Shown here piece by piece: positions 51,885 through 59,725 of a stretch of DNA of 64,000 bases; position 1 is the stretch's first letter; every line of letters starts with the position of its first letter. Under the pieces are notes generated by a model. The model saw only the letters and a list, made by a program, of their open reading frames with translations. It was not told the DNA's origin and searched no databases. The stretch covers positions 62,001-126,000 of the forward strand of contig JAPOUM010000041.1 of assembly GCA_026708645.1 (NCBI GenBank), in the 5' to 3' direction. The position numbers and the translations under genes were made by a program. The DNA is from Acidimicrobiaceae bacterium. Lineage in GTDB: Bacteria; Actinomycetota; Acidimicrobiia; Acidimicrobiales; Aldehydirespiratoraceae.

Positions 51885-52385
51885 CTACCGGTCGGCTGTC
51901 CCGCTGCGCCAGTCCAGCAGCGGGCAGTCGCCCCACAGCCGCTCGAGCTGATACAGCTCCCGCCGTTCGGCGTCGAACACGTGCACCACGAAGGACCCGT
52001 AGTCCAGCAGCACCCACTGCCGGTCGTCGGCGCCCTCGATTCGCGCCGGCGAGGGTCCGCCGGCCTGCTTCAGCAGCTCTTGGACCCCTTCGGCTATGGC
52101 GCGCACTTGCCTGGCGTTGTTTCCGTGGGTGATCACGAACAGATCGGTCACCGCGAGCACGTCGCCCACATCGATCATCACGGTGTCGAGCCCGTTGCGC
52201 TCATCAGCCGCCGCGGCGGCGGCCGAGGCCCAGCGCAGTGCGCCGTCGCCGCTGCGAGAATCATCGACGCTCTCGGCGGCGGCGCTGACGCCGGCAGAGG
52301 AGCGGGCCGACGCGGATCCGATTGCGGCAGTCTCAGTCGGGGACACGTCCCGTGCGGATGCTGCCTCTCCGGCGGCTGCGGTCAC
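51885..52385 (-). CDS. rsfS: Ribosome silencing factor RsfS
   Basis: 166 aa from GTG 52385. The RsfS core (about 50-160) has MIDVGDVLAVTDLFVITHGN, NARQVRAIAEGVQELL, RQWVLLDYGSFVVHVFD and RELYQLERLWGDCPLLDW. It binds ribosomal protein L14 and blocks subunit joining under starvation. A ~50-residue Ala/Ser-rich N-terminal extension is not part of the family core. GTG overlaps the stop of the LytR_C gene (GTGA), so it is the last gene of a nadD-LytR_C-rsfS operon, an order known from actinobacteria. The frame extends to 52700, inside the upstream gene. Confidence 0.93.
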   Translation of the reverse strand: MTAAAGEAASARDVSPTETAAIGSASARSSAGVSAAAESVDDSRSGDGALRWASAAAAAADERNGLDTVMIDVGDVLAVTDLFVITHGNNARQVRAIAEGVQELLKQAGGPSPARIEGADDRQWVLLDYGSFVVHVFDAERRELYQLERLWGDCPLLDWRSGTADR

Positions 52386-53662
52386 CGATTCGCCTGATCG
52401 AGCCCGACCGTCACAGTGATGTCGACCAGATTGTCGGCAGGCTCGCCGGCCTCGACCAGAGTCATGTTGACGCCGAGCTGCAAGGCAATGGAGTTGGTGA
52501 CGGGGTCTCGCACGAGTTCGGCGCGATGGTAGGCGAATTGCGTGTCTCGCACACCGAATGCGTCGCTGTTGCCTATCGCGGTGACCACTCCCCCGGCGGC
52601 GACCACGTCGCCGGCCAGCGCATCGCGGATCGCCGGGTCGCCGGTGCCGTCGAGCAGCTGCACACGCGGCCGCAGGAACGACTCGGGCTGTCTGGGCCAC
52701 GGCACCAACTCCAGCACCTCGTTGCGAAGCCAGTCACGCCCCCGGTCGTCGAGAACCGCCACAGGGGCTGAGGCAGAGTCGACGGAACTGATCTCGAAGG
52801 GCGGCACGTCCACCACCACGGTCGTGCCCGACGCCAAAGCCCGCAGGTGCGGCGCCAGCGGCGAGTCGAGGGGCGGGATGACCGCTTGCGGGTCCGAGGC
52901 CCGCCCGATCATCCCCAGCCACGACTCCCACAGAGCCTTCTGGCGGTAAGTGCGGTTGCCGTCGGGCTCATCGGGATTGAGGTGGGAGTAGATCGCCGCC
53001 GCGTCGGAGGCGGTCAACTCATTGCGCCCCGCTTCATAGACCACTCGGAACTCCCCGTCCGCCGGCGCCTCCACCAAGTCGTCCGCCAACAGGTACGGCA
53101 GCGGGGTCGCCGGCGCGATGCTGTAGGCGAGCCAGTCGGCGGGGACTTCCACGACCTCGTCGAAGCCGACGCCGAATATCTCCTCAGCGGCCTGTTCCAC
53201 GCCGGCGGCCCCGTCACGGGCGAACACCTCCGACAGCAGCCGTCCTTGCGGCGGCGAACCTTGCGGCGGAACTACCAGCAAGTCGGCGGGCAGCAGAACC
53301 ACGCCGCCTCCGGCTTCTATGCCGGTGCGCGCCACGAACGACACTCCGGCGAGTTCAGCGTCGTCGGTGTGCAGCGCCAGCAGCGTCGGGGTGGCGCTCA
53401 CCAACTCCAGGTATCCGGGCTCGTCGGGCGCCAGGACGACCGGCTGCTCGACGCTGGTCACTCTCTGGGTGAGCACTGCTCGGCCGCCCGCGAGGATCAA
53501 AAGCAGAACCGCGACACCCGCAGCCAAAACCAGCACCGGGTAAGCGAAACGCCAGAAGACGTGGGCACGCAGCACCGACCGGCGACGGCCGAACGGTTTC
53601 GGGGCGCGCCCGAGCAGTTCTCGGATGCGTTGCGCCGGGCCTTCTTGGAGCGACAGGTTCAC
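52382..53662 (-). CDS. LytR_C-domain membrane protein with degenerate LCP region
   Basis: 426 aa from GTG 53662 (overlaps the nadD stop as GTGA; GTG 53671 is in frame). A cytoplasmic start with FGRRRSVLRAHVFWR is followed by one TM (YPVLVLAAGVAVLLLILAGG). The ectodomain has segments like LLPADLLVVPPQG and SIAPATPLPYLLADDLVEAP, recalling LCP folds, but the catalytic Arg/Asp motifs (such as SIPRD) are not visible. The end (RPRVQLLDGTGDPAIRDAL, VVTAIGNSDAFGV) is a LytR_C-like domain. It is likely an envelope protein without LCP transferase activity. Confidence 0.75.
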   Translation of the reverse strand: MNLSLQEGPAQRIRELLGRAPKPFGRRRSVLRAHVFWRFAYPVLVLAAGVAVLLLILAGGRAVLTQRVTSVEQPVVLAPDEPGYLELVSATPTLLALHTDDAELAGVSFVARTGIEAGGGVVLLPADLLVVPPQGSPPQGRLLSEVFARDGAAGVEQAAEEIFGVGFDEVVEVPADWLAYSIAPATPLPYLLADDLVEAPADGEFRVVYEAGRNELTASDAAAIYSHLNPDEPDGNRTYRQKALWESWLGMIGRASDPQAVIPPLDSPLAPHLRALASGTTVVVDVPPFEISSVDSASAPVAVLDDRGRDWLRNEVLELVPWPRQPESFLRPRVQLLDGTGDPAIRDALAGDVVAAGGVVTAIGNSDAFGVRDTQFAYHRAELVRDPVTNSIALQLGVNMTLVEAGEPADNLVDITVTVGLDQANR

Positions 53663-54294
53663 AGGCTGCACCCGTACAAGCGCCTGACCCGCACGACTTC
53701 GGCCACTGCCCGCGGCACGAGAGCCTCCACCGGCCGACCCTGCGCGAAACGCGAGCGGATGTCATGCGAGGAAATGTCCAGCGCCGGCACTTCTACGGAG
53801 ACCGACGGCCAACCCTCCGGGCAGCGCCGGTCCGAGCGTCCGGCTCTGTTGACGACCACAGTGGTGGCCAGTTCACGAAGCTGTTCCGGGCGTTTCCAGG
53901 TATCGAGCCCGGCGGCGGCGTCCGAGCCCACCACCATAAGCAGTTCGGCGTCGGGGTGCCGCGCGCGCAGTTCTTGCAGCGTGTCGGCCATATAGCTCTC
54001 GCCGCCGCGCTCTATCTCTGAGGCGCCGGCTTCCAGGCCTGAGAACCCCTCGACCGCGGCGCGCGCCATCTCCAGACGAAGCTCCGCGGGCGTGACAGGC
54101 GCCGAGGCGGACTTCTGCCAGGGATCGTTGGCCACCACGAACAGCACCACCGAGAGTTTCAGCTGATGGCGCACTTCGAGCCCCGCTGCCAGATGTCCCC
54201 AGTGCGGCGGATCGAACGTCCCGCCCAGCACGCCTATGCGGAGCGAACGTGCGGGATCCTCAGGCTGGGGAAGCCTCGTGTCGGTTGACGGCAC
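53659..54294 (-). CDS. nadD: Nicotinate-nucleotide adenylyltransferase
   Basis: 211 aa. RIGVLGGTFDPPHWGHLAAG contains the (H/T)xGH nucleotide-binding motif. ANDPWQKSASAPVTPAELRL, LLMVVGSDAAAGLDTW and DISSHDIRSRFAQGRPVEAL (the ISSTxIR-type motif) are NadD signatures. It forms deamido-NAD from nicotinate mononucleotide and ATP. It is the first gene of the nadD-LytR_C-rsfS operon. GTG 54294 is supported by TAAACT 6 nt upstream. Confidence 0.95.
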   Translation of the reverse strand: MPSTDTRLPQPEDPARSLRIGVLGGTFDPPHWGHLAAGLEVRHQLKLSVVLFVVANDPWQKSASAPVTPAELRLEMARAAVEGFSGLEAGASEIERGGESYMADTLQELRARHPDAELLMVVGSDAAAGLDTWKRPEQLRELATTVVVNRAGRSDRRCPEGWPSVSVEVPALDISSHDIRSRFAQGRPVEALVPRAVAEVVRVRRLYGCSL

Positions 54295-54300
54295 CGACTG

Positions 54301-54306
54301 AGTTTA
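54301..54306 (-). promoter_or_regulatory. -10 element (TAAACT), leaderless start of nadD operon
   Basis: Minus-strand TAAACT, 6 nt before GTG 54294. Confidence 0.5.
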
Positions 54307-54542
54307 CGATTGCGAAGCAGAGCCCACGAGAACCGCCGGATCGCGATCCCGCCCTCCCCTGCTCGGCGCGTCGGAGTCCTCGGTCGTTCTCAGTCGTCGA
54401 CGAAGTGCGGGCCCTCGGGTCACGAGATGACGAGACGGCTGACTCTCGCCGCGCGTGCGTCTCGGCGGCGGGGCTGATCCGCTAGCCGACAACGGCAAAA
54501 CGCCACTTCAGAGACCAAAAAGTAATAGTAATGATTTTTTGC
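54307..54542. other. Intergenic region between nadD and the divergent gene
   Basis: No supported gene. The left part is GC-rich without clear structure. The right part (from about 54496) turns A/T-rich, with AAAAAGTAATAGTAATGATT before the promoter. Confidence 0.5.
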
Positions 54543-54571
54543 TTGACAAGCTGCCCGCGCTCGCATATCCT
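54543..54571 (+). promoter_or_regulatory. Consensus sigma-70-type promoter (TTGACA-17-TATCCT)
   Basis: TTGACA at 54543-54548 and TATCCT at 54566-54571, separated by exactly 17 bp, preceded by an A/T-rich stretch like an UP element. It gives a ~80-nt leader before ATG 54657. It is the best full -35/-10 promoter in the window. Confidence 0.8.
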
Positions 54572-54607
54572 CCATTCGTAGACTAGAGTGCATTCATATA
54601 CAATGTT

Positions 54608-54633
54608 AATACATGTGGATGTGAATACATGTG
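54608..54633 (+). promoter_or_regulatory. Direct repeats AATACATGTG in the 5' leader
   Basis: AATACATGTG at 54608-54617 and 54624-54633, a period of 16 bp, each containing palindromic ACATGT. They lie between the predicted transcription start and GGAGAGG before ATG 54657. They could be operator half-sites on one DNA face or an RNA element. Confidence 0.5.
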
Positions 54634-54656
54634 AACAGGGTTTACGGAGAGGTCCC

Positions 54657-55415
54657 ATGAAGTCGTATCTTGACCTGCCCCCAGCCATCGCCAACTCCGA
54701 AGTGATCACGCTGATCCCTTGGGTGGACAAGCGGTTCGACGCTGTCGGCTTCGATCCCAGATCCGCTTACGTCGAGCAGTTCTGGCTGGCTACGCTGGGA
54801 CCTGCCACCACCTGGTTCCTGCGCCATTGCGCCGGTCTGCTGGACCACACGGCCTGCACTCCTCTGAACCTGGAGGAGGCGGCGACCGCTCTGGGCATCA
54901 AGCATGAGGGCGGCATCGGCAGCGCCATGGTCCGAACAGTGGCTCGAGCCTGCCGGTTCCGCACGGCGCGCATCGTCGGAGAGAGCACCCTGTCGGTGCG
55001 GCGTCGGCTTCCGCAGGTCAGCAAACGCCAGCTGCAGAGGCTTCCGGGCGCGGCGCGGCGCAGGCATCAGGAGTTCCTGTCGATCAACTCGGACGTCAAC
55101 GCTTTGGCCCTGAAGCAGTCCCGAGCCCGCCAACTGGCTCTGAGCCTGATCAACAGCGGCGACACCATCAGCGAAACCGAGAGGCAGCTCACGGCCATGA
55201 GGATGCATCCGGCCGTCGTCGCTGAGGCCGTTCACTGGGCTTGGGACAGCATCTCCAGCACCGACGATCAGGCGGGCGGAGGTCAGGCCGGCGGTCAGGC
55301 GGGCTTGAAAGTCTCGGCCAGCTCTATCAGCATGCGCACGCCGAAACCGGTGCCGCCTTTGGCGATCTCCCCGTCGTCGGACTCGGCCCTGGCCGGCCCG
55401 GCGATGTCGAGATGA
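54657..55415 (+). CDS. Conserved actinobacterial protein of unknown function
   Basis: 252 aa from ATG 54657 (GGAGAGG 5 nt upstream). The core (about 10-200) has DPRSAYVEQFWLATLGPATT followed by WFLRHCAGLL. An LNLEEAATALGIKHEGGIGS segment reads like a winged-helix or HTH. STLSVRRRLPQVSKRQLQRL and ARQLALSLINSGDTISETER follow. I recognise this as a small family common in actinobacteria without a known function; it may bind DNA. The C-terminal ~50 residues are encoded antisense to the end of pepA and look unrelated to the family, as if a stop codon had been lost. Its promoter is unusually close to consensus. Confidence 0.8.
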   Translation: MKSYLDLPPAIANSEVITLIPWVDKRFDAVGFDPRSAYVEQFWLATLGPATTWFLRHCAGLLDHTACTPLNLEEAATALGIKHEGGIGSAMVRTVARACRFRTARIVGESTLSVRRRLPQVSKRQLQRLPGAARRRHQEFLSINSDVNALALKQSRARQLALSLINSGDTISETERQLTAMRMHPAVVAEAVHWAWDSISSTDDQAGGGQAGGQAGLKVSASSISMRTPKPVPPLAISPSSDSALAGPAMSR

Positions 55416-56752
55416 ACCCAGGGAGTTCCGTCAGACACGAAATGCTGAAGGATCAATCCGGCGGTCAGCGCGCCCCCGTATGACCCGCCGATGTTCTTGA
55501 TGTCGGCGACGTCGGATTCGAATTGCTTGTTGTAGTCCTTCGGCAGGGGCAGCGGCCAGACCCTCTCCCCTGCACGGTCGGCAGCAGAACGAACCTCGTC
55601 GCTGAAGGATTCGTCGTTGCCCATGAGCCCCGCTATCGAGGGCCCCAGCGCCACCATGCAGGCGCCGGTCAGGGTGGCCAGGTCGACGATCGCGTCCGGT
55701 GAGTGCTCGCAGGCCAGCGAGAGGGCGTCAGCCAGAATCAGCCGCCCCTCGGCATCGGTGTTGAGCACCTCGATGGTCTTGCCGTTGCGGATCGTCAGCA
55801 CGTCGCCGGGTCGGGTGGCGTCGCCGCCGAGCATGTTGTCGGTCATGGGCAGATATCCCCTGACCCGTACCGGGGCCCCCAGCTTAGGCAGCACCGACAT
55901 GGCGCCGATCACCGCTGCTGCGCCGCACATGTCCATCTTCATGGTCATCATTCCTTGAGCGGTCTTGATGGACAAGCCCCCCGCGTCGAAAGTTATGCCT
56001 TTGCCGACGAAGGCGAGGGTCGCCACAGGCTCGGTCTCGGGTTCGTATGTCAACTGCACGAACCGCGCCGCGTTGCTGCTGCCGCGGTTCACTCCCAGCA
56101 GACCCCCCAGCCGCTGCCTCTTGATCTCGCCCTCTTTCCAGACCCGCGGCTTCAGGCCGGCTTCGCGGGCTATGTCTGCGACTCGATCAGCGAAGACCGG
56201 CGCCGTCAGCGAGCCGCCGGGCTCATTGGACAGGTCGCGTGCTATGCAGACGCCGGCGGCGACGGTCGAGCCGCGGGCCAGAGCCTGCTTGGTCGCAGCG
56301 GCGGTGCTGCCGACCACATCGACACGAGCCAGTTTGGTGCGTTCGTCGCCGCCGCCGGAGGCCTTCGACTTGAAGCGCGTGTAGCTGTAGTTGCCCAGAA
56401 TCAGGCCCTCAGCCAACGCCTGATAGGCCGCCGCCGGTGAAACGGCGCCGTCGTCGGCCGGCCGGAGCGCCACCCGCGAGTGCCGTGCGCATCTGCGTGC
56501 CACCTCTGCCGCGCTGCGCCTGACGGTGGTTGCGGTGACATCGGCTGCCGGGCCGAGGCCGACCAGCCCGACGAAGCCGCCCTCGCATGGCTGAAGATGC
56601 ACCTGCTCGGGCTTGGCCGCGAACCCGGCCGTGTCGAGCATGGCCGAGTCGAAGCCTTCTATACCGGCCTCGAGAGACTCCGTGGTGACGAAAGTGACCG
56701 TGGCGCCGGCCGTTTTGGGCACGGAGCGGGCTGCATGAACTGTGATCGGCAT
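55295..56752 (-). CDS. pepA: Leucyl aminopeptidase (M17)
   Basis: 485 aa. The C-terminal catalytic domain has FVGKGITFDAGGLSIKTAQG (metal- and substrate-binding Lys/Asp), DMCGAAAVIGAM and NTDAEGRLILADALSLAC, the M17 signature, and ATLTGACMVALG. The N-terminal macro-like domain covers about 1-150. It is a cytosolic, hexameric, two-metal exopeptidase. ATG 56752 has TAGTCT 6 nt upstream. Its last ~120 nt are shared with the convergent gene at 54657-55415. Confidence 0.95.
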   Translation of the reverse strand: MPITVHAARSVPKTAGATVTFVTTESLEAGIEGFDSAMLDTAGFAAKPEQVHLQPCEGGFVGLVGLGPAADVTATTVRRSAAEVARRCARHSRVALRPADDGAVSPAAAYQALAEGLILGNYSYTRFKSKASGGGDERTKLARVDVVGSTAAATKQALARGSTVAAGVCIARDLSNEPGGSLTAPVFADRVADIAREAGLKPRVWKEGEIKRQRLGGLLGVNRGSSNAARFVQLTYEPETEPVATLAFVGKGITFDAGGLSIKTAQGMMTMKMDMCGAAAVIGAMSVLPKLGAPVRVRGYLPMTDNMLGGDATRPGDVLTIRNGKTIEVLNTDAEGRLILADALSLACEHSPDAIVDLATLTGACMVALGPSIAGLMGNDESFSDEVRSAADRAGERVWPLPLPKDYNKQFESDVADIKNIGGSYGGALTAGLILQHFVSDGTPWVHLDIAGPARAESDDGEIAKGGTGFGVRMLIELAETFKPA

Positions 56753-56758
56753 CGACTC

Positions 56759-56764
56759 AGACTA
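56759..56764 (-). promoter_or_regulatory. -10 element (TAGTCT), leaderless start of pepA
   Basis: Minus-strand TAGTCT, 6 nt before ATG 56752. Confidence 0.5.
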
Positions 56765-56839
56765 GTTGTCGCTGCGCCGGGTTCGCCCGACACTCGCCGC
56801 GTTCCCGCCCGCGTTCCCGCCCGGATTTTCATCCGGAAG

Positions 56840-57715
56840 TCAAGCGGCCAGCAGAATGCGCGCCACTAGGTCCTGCGCGAAGGCGGTGACGATGGCCAGA
56901 TACACCAAGCCGGTCGCTGCCATCACGGCCGAGTACTGCCGTTCGCGCAGCGCGGCGCGCGCCACCACCAAGAGCACCGCTGTCATGGCCGCGCTGGCGC
57001 CCCAGAACCAGCCGAGAAGCCCGTTGTAGCCGTCGTCGATGCTGCCGTCGAGCACCGACACCATGCCCGTGGGCACGAGCATCGCCAGAGTGTGAGGCAA
57101 CCAGAGCCACAGCGCCGCCCGCAGCATTTCTAGCAACGGCCCGCGAGCCAGACCGGGCTGCACCAGATACCAGTGACCCAGAAGCATGGCGCTGCTGACA
57201 GCGCCGACGAACAGCGCCCCCAGCAGGGTTCGCGCCAGAGCCAGACCTATCGGCCCGTCAGCGGCGAACGCCCCGAGCGTCGTGGCCGCCAAACCCAGCA
57301 GAGCGGCATGCAGATCGAGCCGCGGCGAGAACTCCGGCGCTTCGGGGTCGAAGCCGGTCGCCGGCCTGTCGGCGCCTGTCATGTCGGCGACCCGAGCCGA
57401 TCGGCGCTGCTGCTCGGCTCGCTGCCGCGCTACCCCCGCCGAGCGTCGCCGCAGCGACTGAGCCAGAGCCGCTATGCCCGCCGCCAGGAAGGCCGCCACA
57501 GCGACATTGCGGGCGACGTCGGCCCAGTCTTGCGACCAGTCCGGCGCGGCGGTCACGCCGAGCACCGCTGCGCCCGCCCCCAGCGACAAGAAGATGGATC
57601 GCATCAGCCATCCGTAGCCGAGGCCCACCTCGCGTCGGCGGGTGGTGACCCAGAGGAACAACCAGCCCCCGCCTGACCAGCCTGCCAGCAGGGTGGCTGC
57701 GCTCAGCTCGACCAT
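56840..57715 (-). CDS. Polytopic membrane protein, function unknown
   Basis: 291 aa with about eight hydrophobic segments, in two blocks separated by a polar Arg-rich loop (SLRRRSAGVARQRAEQQRRS, about 89-108) and a FDPEAPEFSPRLDLHAALLG entry into the second block. GHWYLVQPGLARGPLLEMLR and WFWGASAAMTAVLLVVARAA are notable. I do not recognise the family. It follows lipBA on the same strand after about 100 nt and precedes pepA, which has its own promoter. Start ATG 57715 has only a weak AAAAG upstream. Confidence 0.7.
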   Translation of the reverse strand: MVELSAATLLAGWSGGGWLFLWVTTRRREVGLGYGWLMRSIFLSLGAGAAVLGVTAAPDWSQDWADVARNVAVAAFLAAGIAALAQSLRRRSAGVARQRAEQQRRSARVADMTGADRPATGFDPEAPEFSPRLDLHAALLGLAATTLGAFAADGPIGLALARTLLGALFVGAVSSAMLLGHWYLVQPGLARGPLLEMLRAALWLWLPHTLAMLVPTGMVSVLDGSIDDGYNGLLGWFWGASAAMTAVLLVVARAALRERQYSAVMAATGLVYLAIVTAFAQDLVARILLAA

Positions 57716-57818
57716 CTTTTGCGGATCGATGCTTCAGTCGGCGCTTCGGCCGCCGTGGCGTCGGCGCGTGGCGTCGCTCAAGCCAAGACCCCCAGGCAAT
57801 GATCGGCGTCGCCGGCGA

Positions 57819-59717
57819 TCACGCGAGTCGCGTCACAGACACTCCCGCGACGGCTGCTGCGTCGTCTGCGGGGGCGCCTTGCGCCGCGGCGGCGGCGGTT
57901 TTGGCGTGGTAGCTCGAACGGGTCAACGGTGACGCCTCCACATGGCTGATGCCCAGTGATTCGCCTGTCTCCTTCCAGGCAGCGAAGGCCTCCGGCGGCC
58001 ACCAGCGATCCACCGGGAGATGCTTGGCACTGGGACGCAGATACTGCCCGATGGTGACGATATCGGTGCCCGCTGCGTGGAGATCGACGAGGGTCTGCAC
58101 TATCTCGTCGTGGGTTTCGCCCATGCCGGCGATGATCGAAGACTTGGTCACCAGTCCTGCTGTCGCGGCTCGTGCCAGCACCGCAAGGCTCCGGGCGTAA
58201 CCCGCCGACGGGCGCACCGCCCTCTGGAGCCGGGCCACGGTCTCGATGTTGTGGTTCAAAACGTCGGGCCTGCTGTCGAACACTGTCTGCAAGGCGGCGG
58301 GATCGCCGCGGAGGTCGCTGATCAGGGTCTCGACCCGGATGCCGGGCAGCCGTCGGCGCAGCGCCGCCACTGTGGCCGCCACCGCTTCGGCGCCGCCGTC
58401 GGGCAGATCATCACGAGCCACCATCGTCACCACCGCGTATTCGAGTTTCATTCGGGCTGCCGCTTCGGCTACTCGCTGCGGCTCGGAGGCGTCGGGCGGC
58501 TCGGGGCGGCGGGTGTCGACCAGGCAGAAACCGCAAGCCCGGGTGCAGCGCTCGCCCAGGATCATGAAGGTGGCGGTGCCCTCGTTCCAGCATTCCGAGA
58601 TGTTGGGGCAGCCCGCTTCCTCGCAGACGGTCACCAGATCGAGGCCCCGCAGCGTCGAGCGGACCTCGTGGAAATTCGAGCCGGTGTTGAGCGGCACTCG
58701 CATCCATTCGGGTTTGCGCGACCGCAGCGGCACGGTCTCGTGGCTGTCGCCCGGCAGCCTCACTTCAGCGAGGCGTCCCAGCAGTCTCGGCGACACAGCC
58801 TCGTGACGGGACTCGGCTGCTGAACCGACCGGGCCGACCGTGCCGACCGTGCCCGAGTCGCCGGCAGCCTGCGAATCACCGGCAGCCTGTGAGCCGTCGG
58901 AGGCTCGGGCTCGGCTGTCGAGAACAGAGGCGCCGTTGGCGGCCTCGAGGGTGAATCGGGCCAGATCCTCAGGCGCCACCCGATGAGCCACATCAGCCCG
59001 GTCGACCCGGCCTTGGCCGCACCAAGCGGACGCAGCCCGCTGAATCACCAGATCCACGACCTCGCGCATCGACGCGTCGACGCCTTCAGCGGCCAAAGAT
59101 GTGACGCCGAGACTGGTGATCCCGCAAGGCACTATCCGGCTGAACCAGCTGAGATCCGAATCGACGTTGAGCGCGAAACCATGCATGGAACGCGCTCGTG
59201 ACAACCTCACGCCGATAGCGGCGATCTTGCGGGGCCGCAGGCCGTCGTGATCGAGCCACACGCCGGTGTGGCGATCGACACGACCCGCGGCCAGCCCCAG
59301 ATCGGCCAGCACGCCGATCAGCATCTCCTCGATGCCTGCCACGTAGGCGGCAGTGTCGGCCATGCCTCCGCCGCGGCGGCCGGGCACGGTCAGAATCGGA
59401 TAACCGACCAACTGTCCGGGGCCGTGGTAGGTCACTTCGCCGCCGCGGTCGGTCTCCACCACCGACCCGCCCAAAGCCTCGACGTCCACCAGCAGATCAC
59501 TGCGGCTGCCGCGACGCCCCAGAGTCACCACATGGGGATGCTCGAGCAGCAACAGATAGTCGTCGCGGCAGTGACGATGCAGCCGCCGCTGCAACGCCAG
59601 AGCGTCGTCGTAAACGACCCGACCCAGCCAGCGGACCCTCAGCGCCGACTCTGCCGGCTTCGCCGCCGGCTCTTGCGTCTCTGCCGTCTCGTCCTTCGAC
59701 TTCTCCGTGGCCTGCAT
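57819..59717 (-). CDS. LipB-LipA fusion: octanoyltransferase + lipoyl synthase
   Basis: 632 aa. The LipB domain (about 25-235) has LLEHPHVVTLGRRG, TDRGGEVTYHGPGQLVGYPI, the catalytic Lys in PRKIAAIGVR and Cys in IVPCGITSLGV. A variable linker (about 265-310) contains GDSQAAGDSGTVGTVGPVG repeats. The LipA domain (about 325-625) has CEEAGCPNISEC (auxiliary Fe-S cluster), ERCTRACGFCLVDTRRP (radical-SAM CxxxCxxC) and the C-terminal SPLTRSSYHA serine ligand. One polypeptide thus attaches octanoate and inserts two sulfurs. It is 8 nt downstream of the E2 gene it modifies. Confidence 0.95.
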   Translation of the reverse strand: MQATEKSKDETAETQEPAAKPAESALRVRWLGRVVYDDALALQRRLHRHCRDDYLLLLEHPHVVTLGRRGSRSDLLVDVEALGGSVVETDRGGEVTYHGPGQLVGYPILTVPGRRGGGMADTAAYVAGIEEMLIGVLADLGLAAGRVDRHTGVWLDHDGLRPRKIAAIGVRLSRARSMHGFALNVDSDLSWFSRIVPCGITSLGVTSLAAEGVDASMREVVDLVIQRAASAWCGQGRVDRADVAHRVAPEDLARFTLEAANGASVLDSRARASDGSQAAGDSQAAGDSGTVGTVGPVGSAAESRHEAVSPRLLGRLAEVRLPGDSHETVPLRSRKPEWMRVPLNTGSNFHEVRSTLRGLDLVTVCEEAGCPNISECWNEGTATFMILGERCTRACGFCLVDTRRPEPPDASEPQRVAEAAARMKLEYAVVTMVARDDLPDGGAEAVAATVAALRRRLPGIRVETLISDLRGDPAALQTVFDSRPDVLNHNIETVARLQRAVRPSAGYARSLAVLARAATAGLVTKSSIIAGMGETHDEIVQTLVDLHAAGTDIVTIGQYLRPSAKHLPVDRWWPPEAFAAWKETGESLGISHVEASPLTRSSYHAKTAAAAAQGAPADDAAAVAGVSVTRLA

Positions 59718-59725
59718 CTCTGCGC

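Noticed and set aside
52386-52700. N-terminal extension of RsfS to 52700
   Set aside because: It lies inside the upstream LytR_C gene. GTG 52385 in a 4-nt overlap is the better start.
54588-54656. Upstream start for the 54657 gene (GTG 54588)
   Set aside because: That stretch would be translated leader DNA containing repeats. ATG 54657 has a strong ribosome-binding site and begins the conserved sequence.
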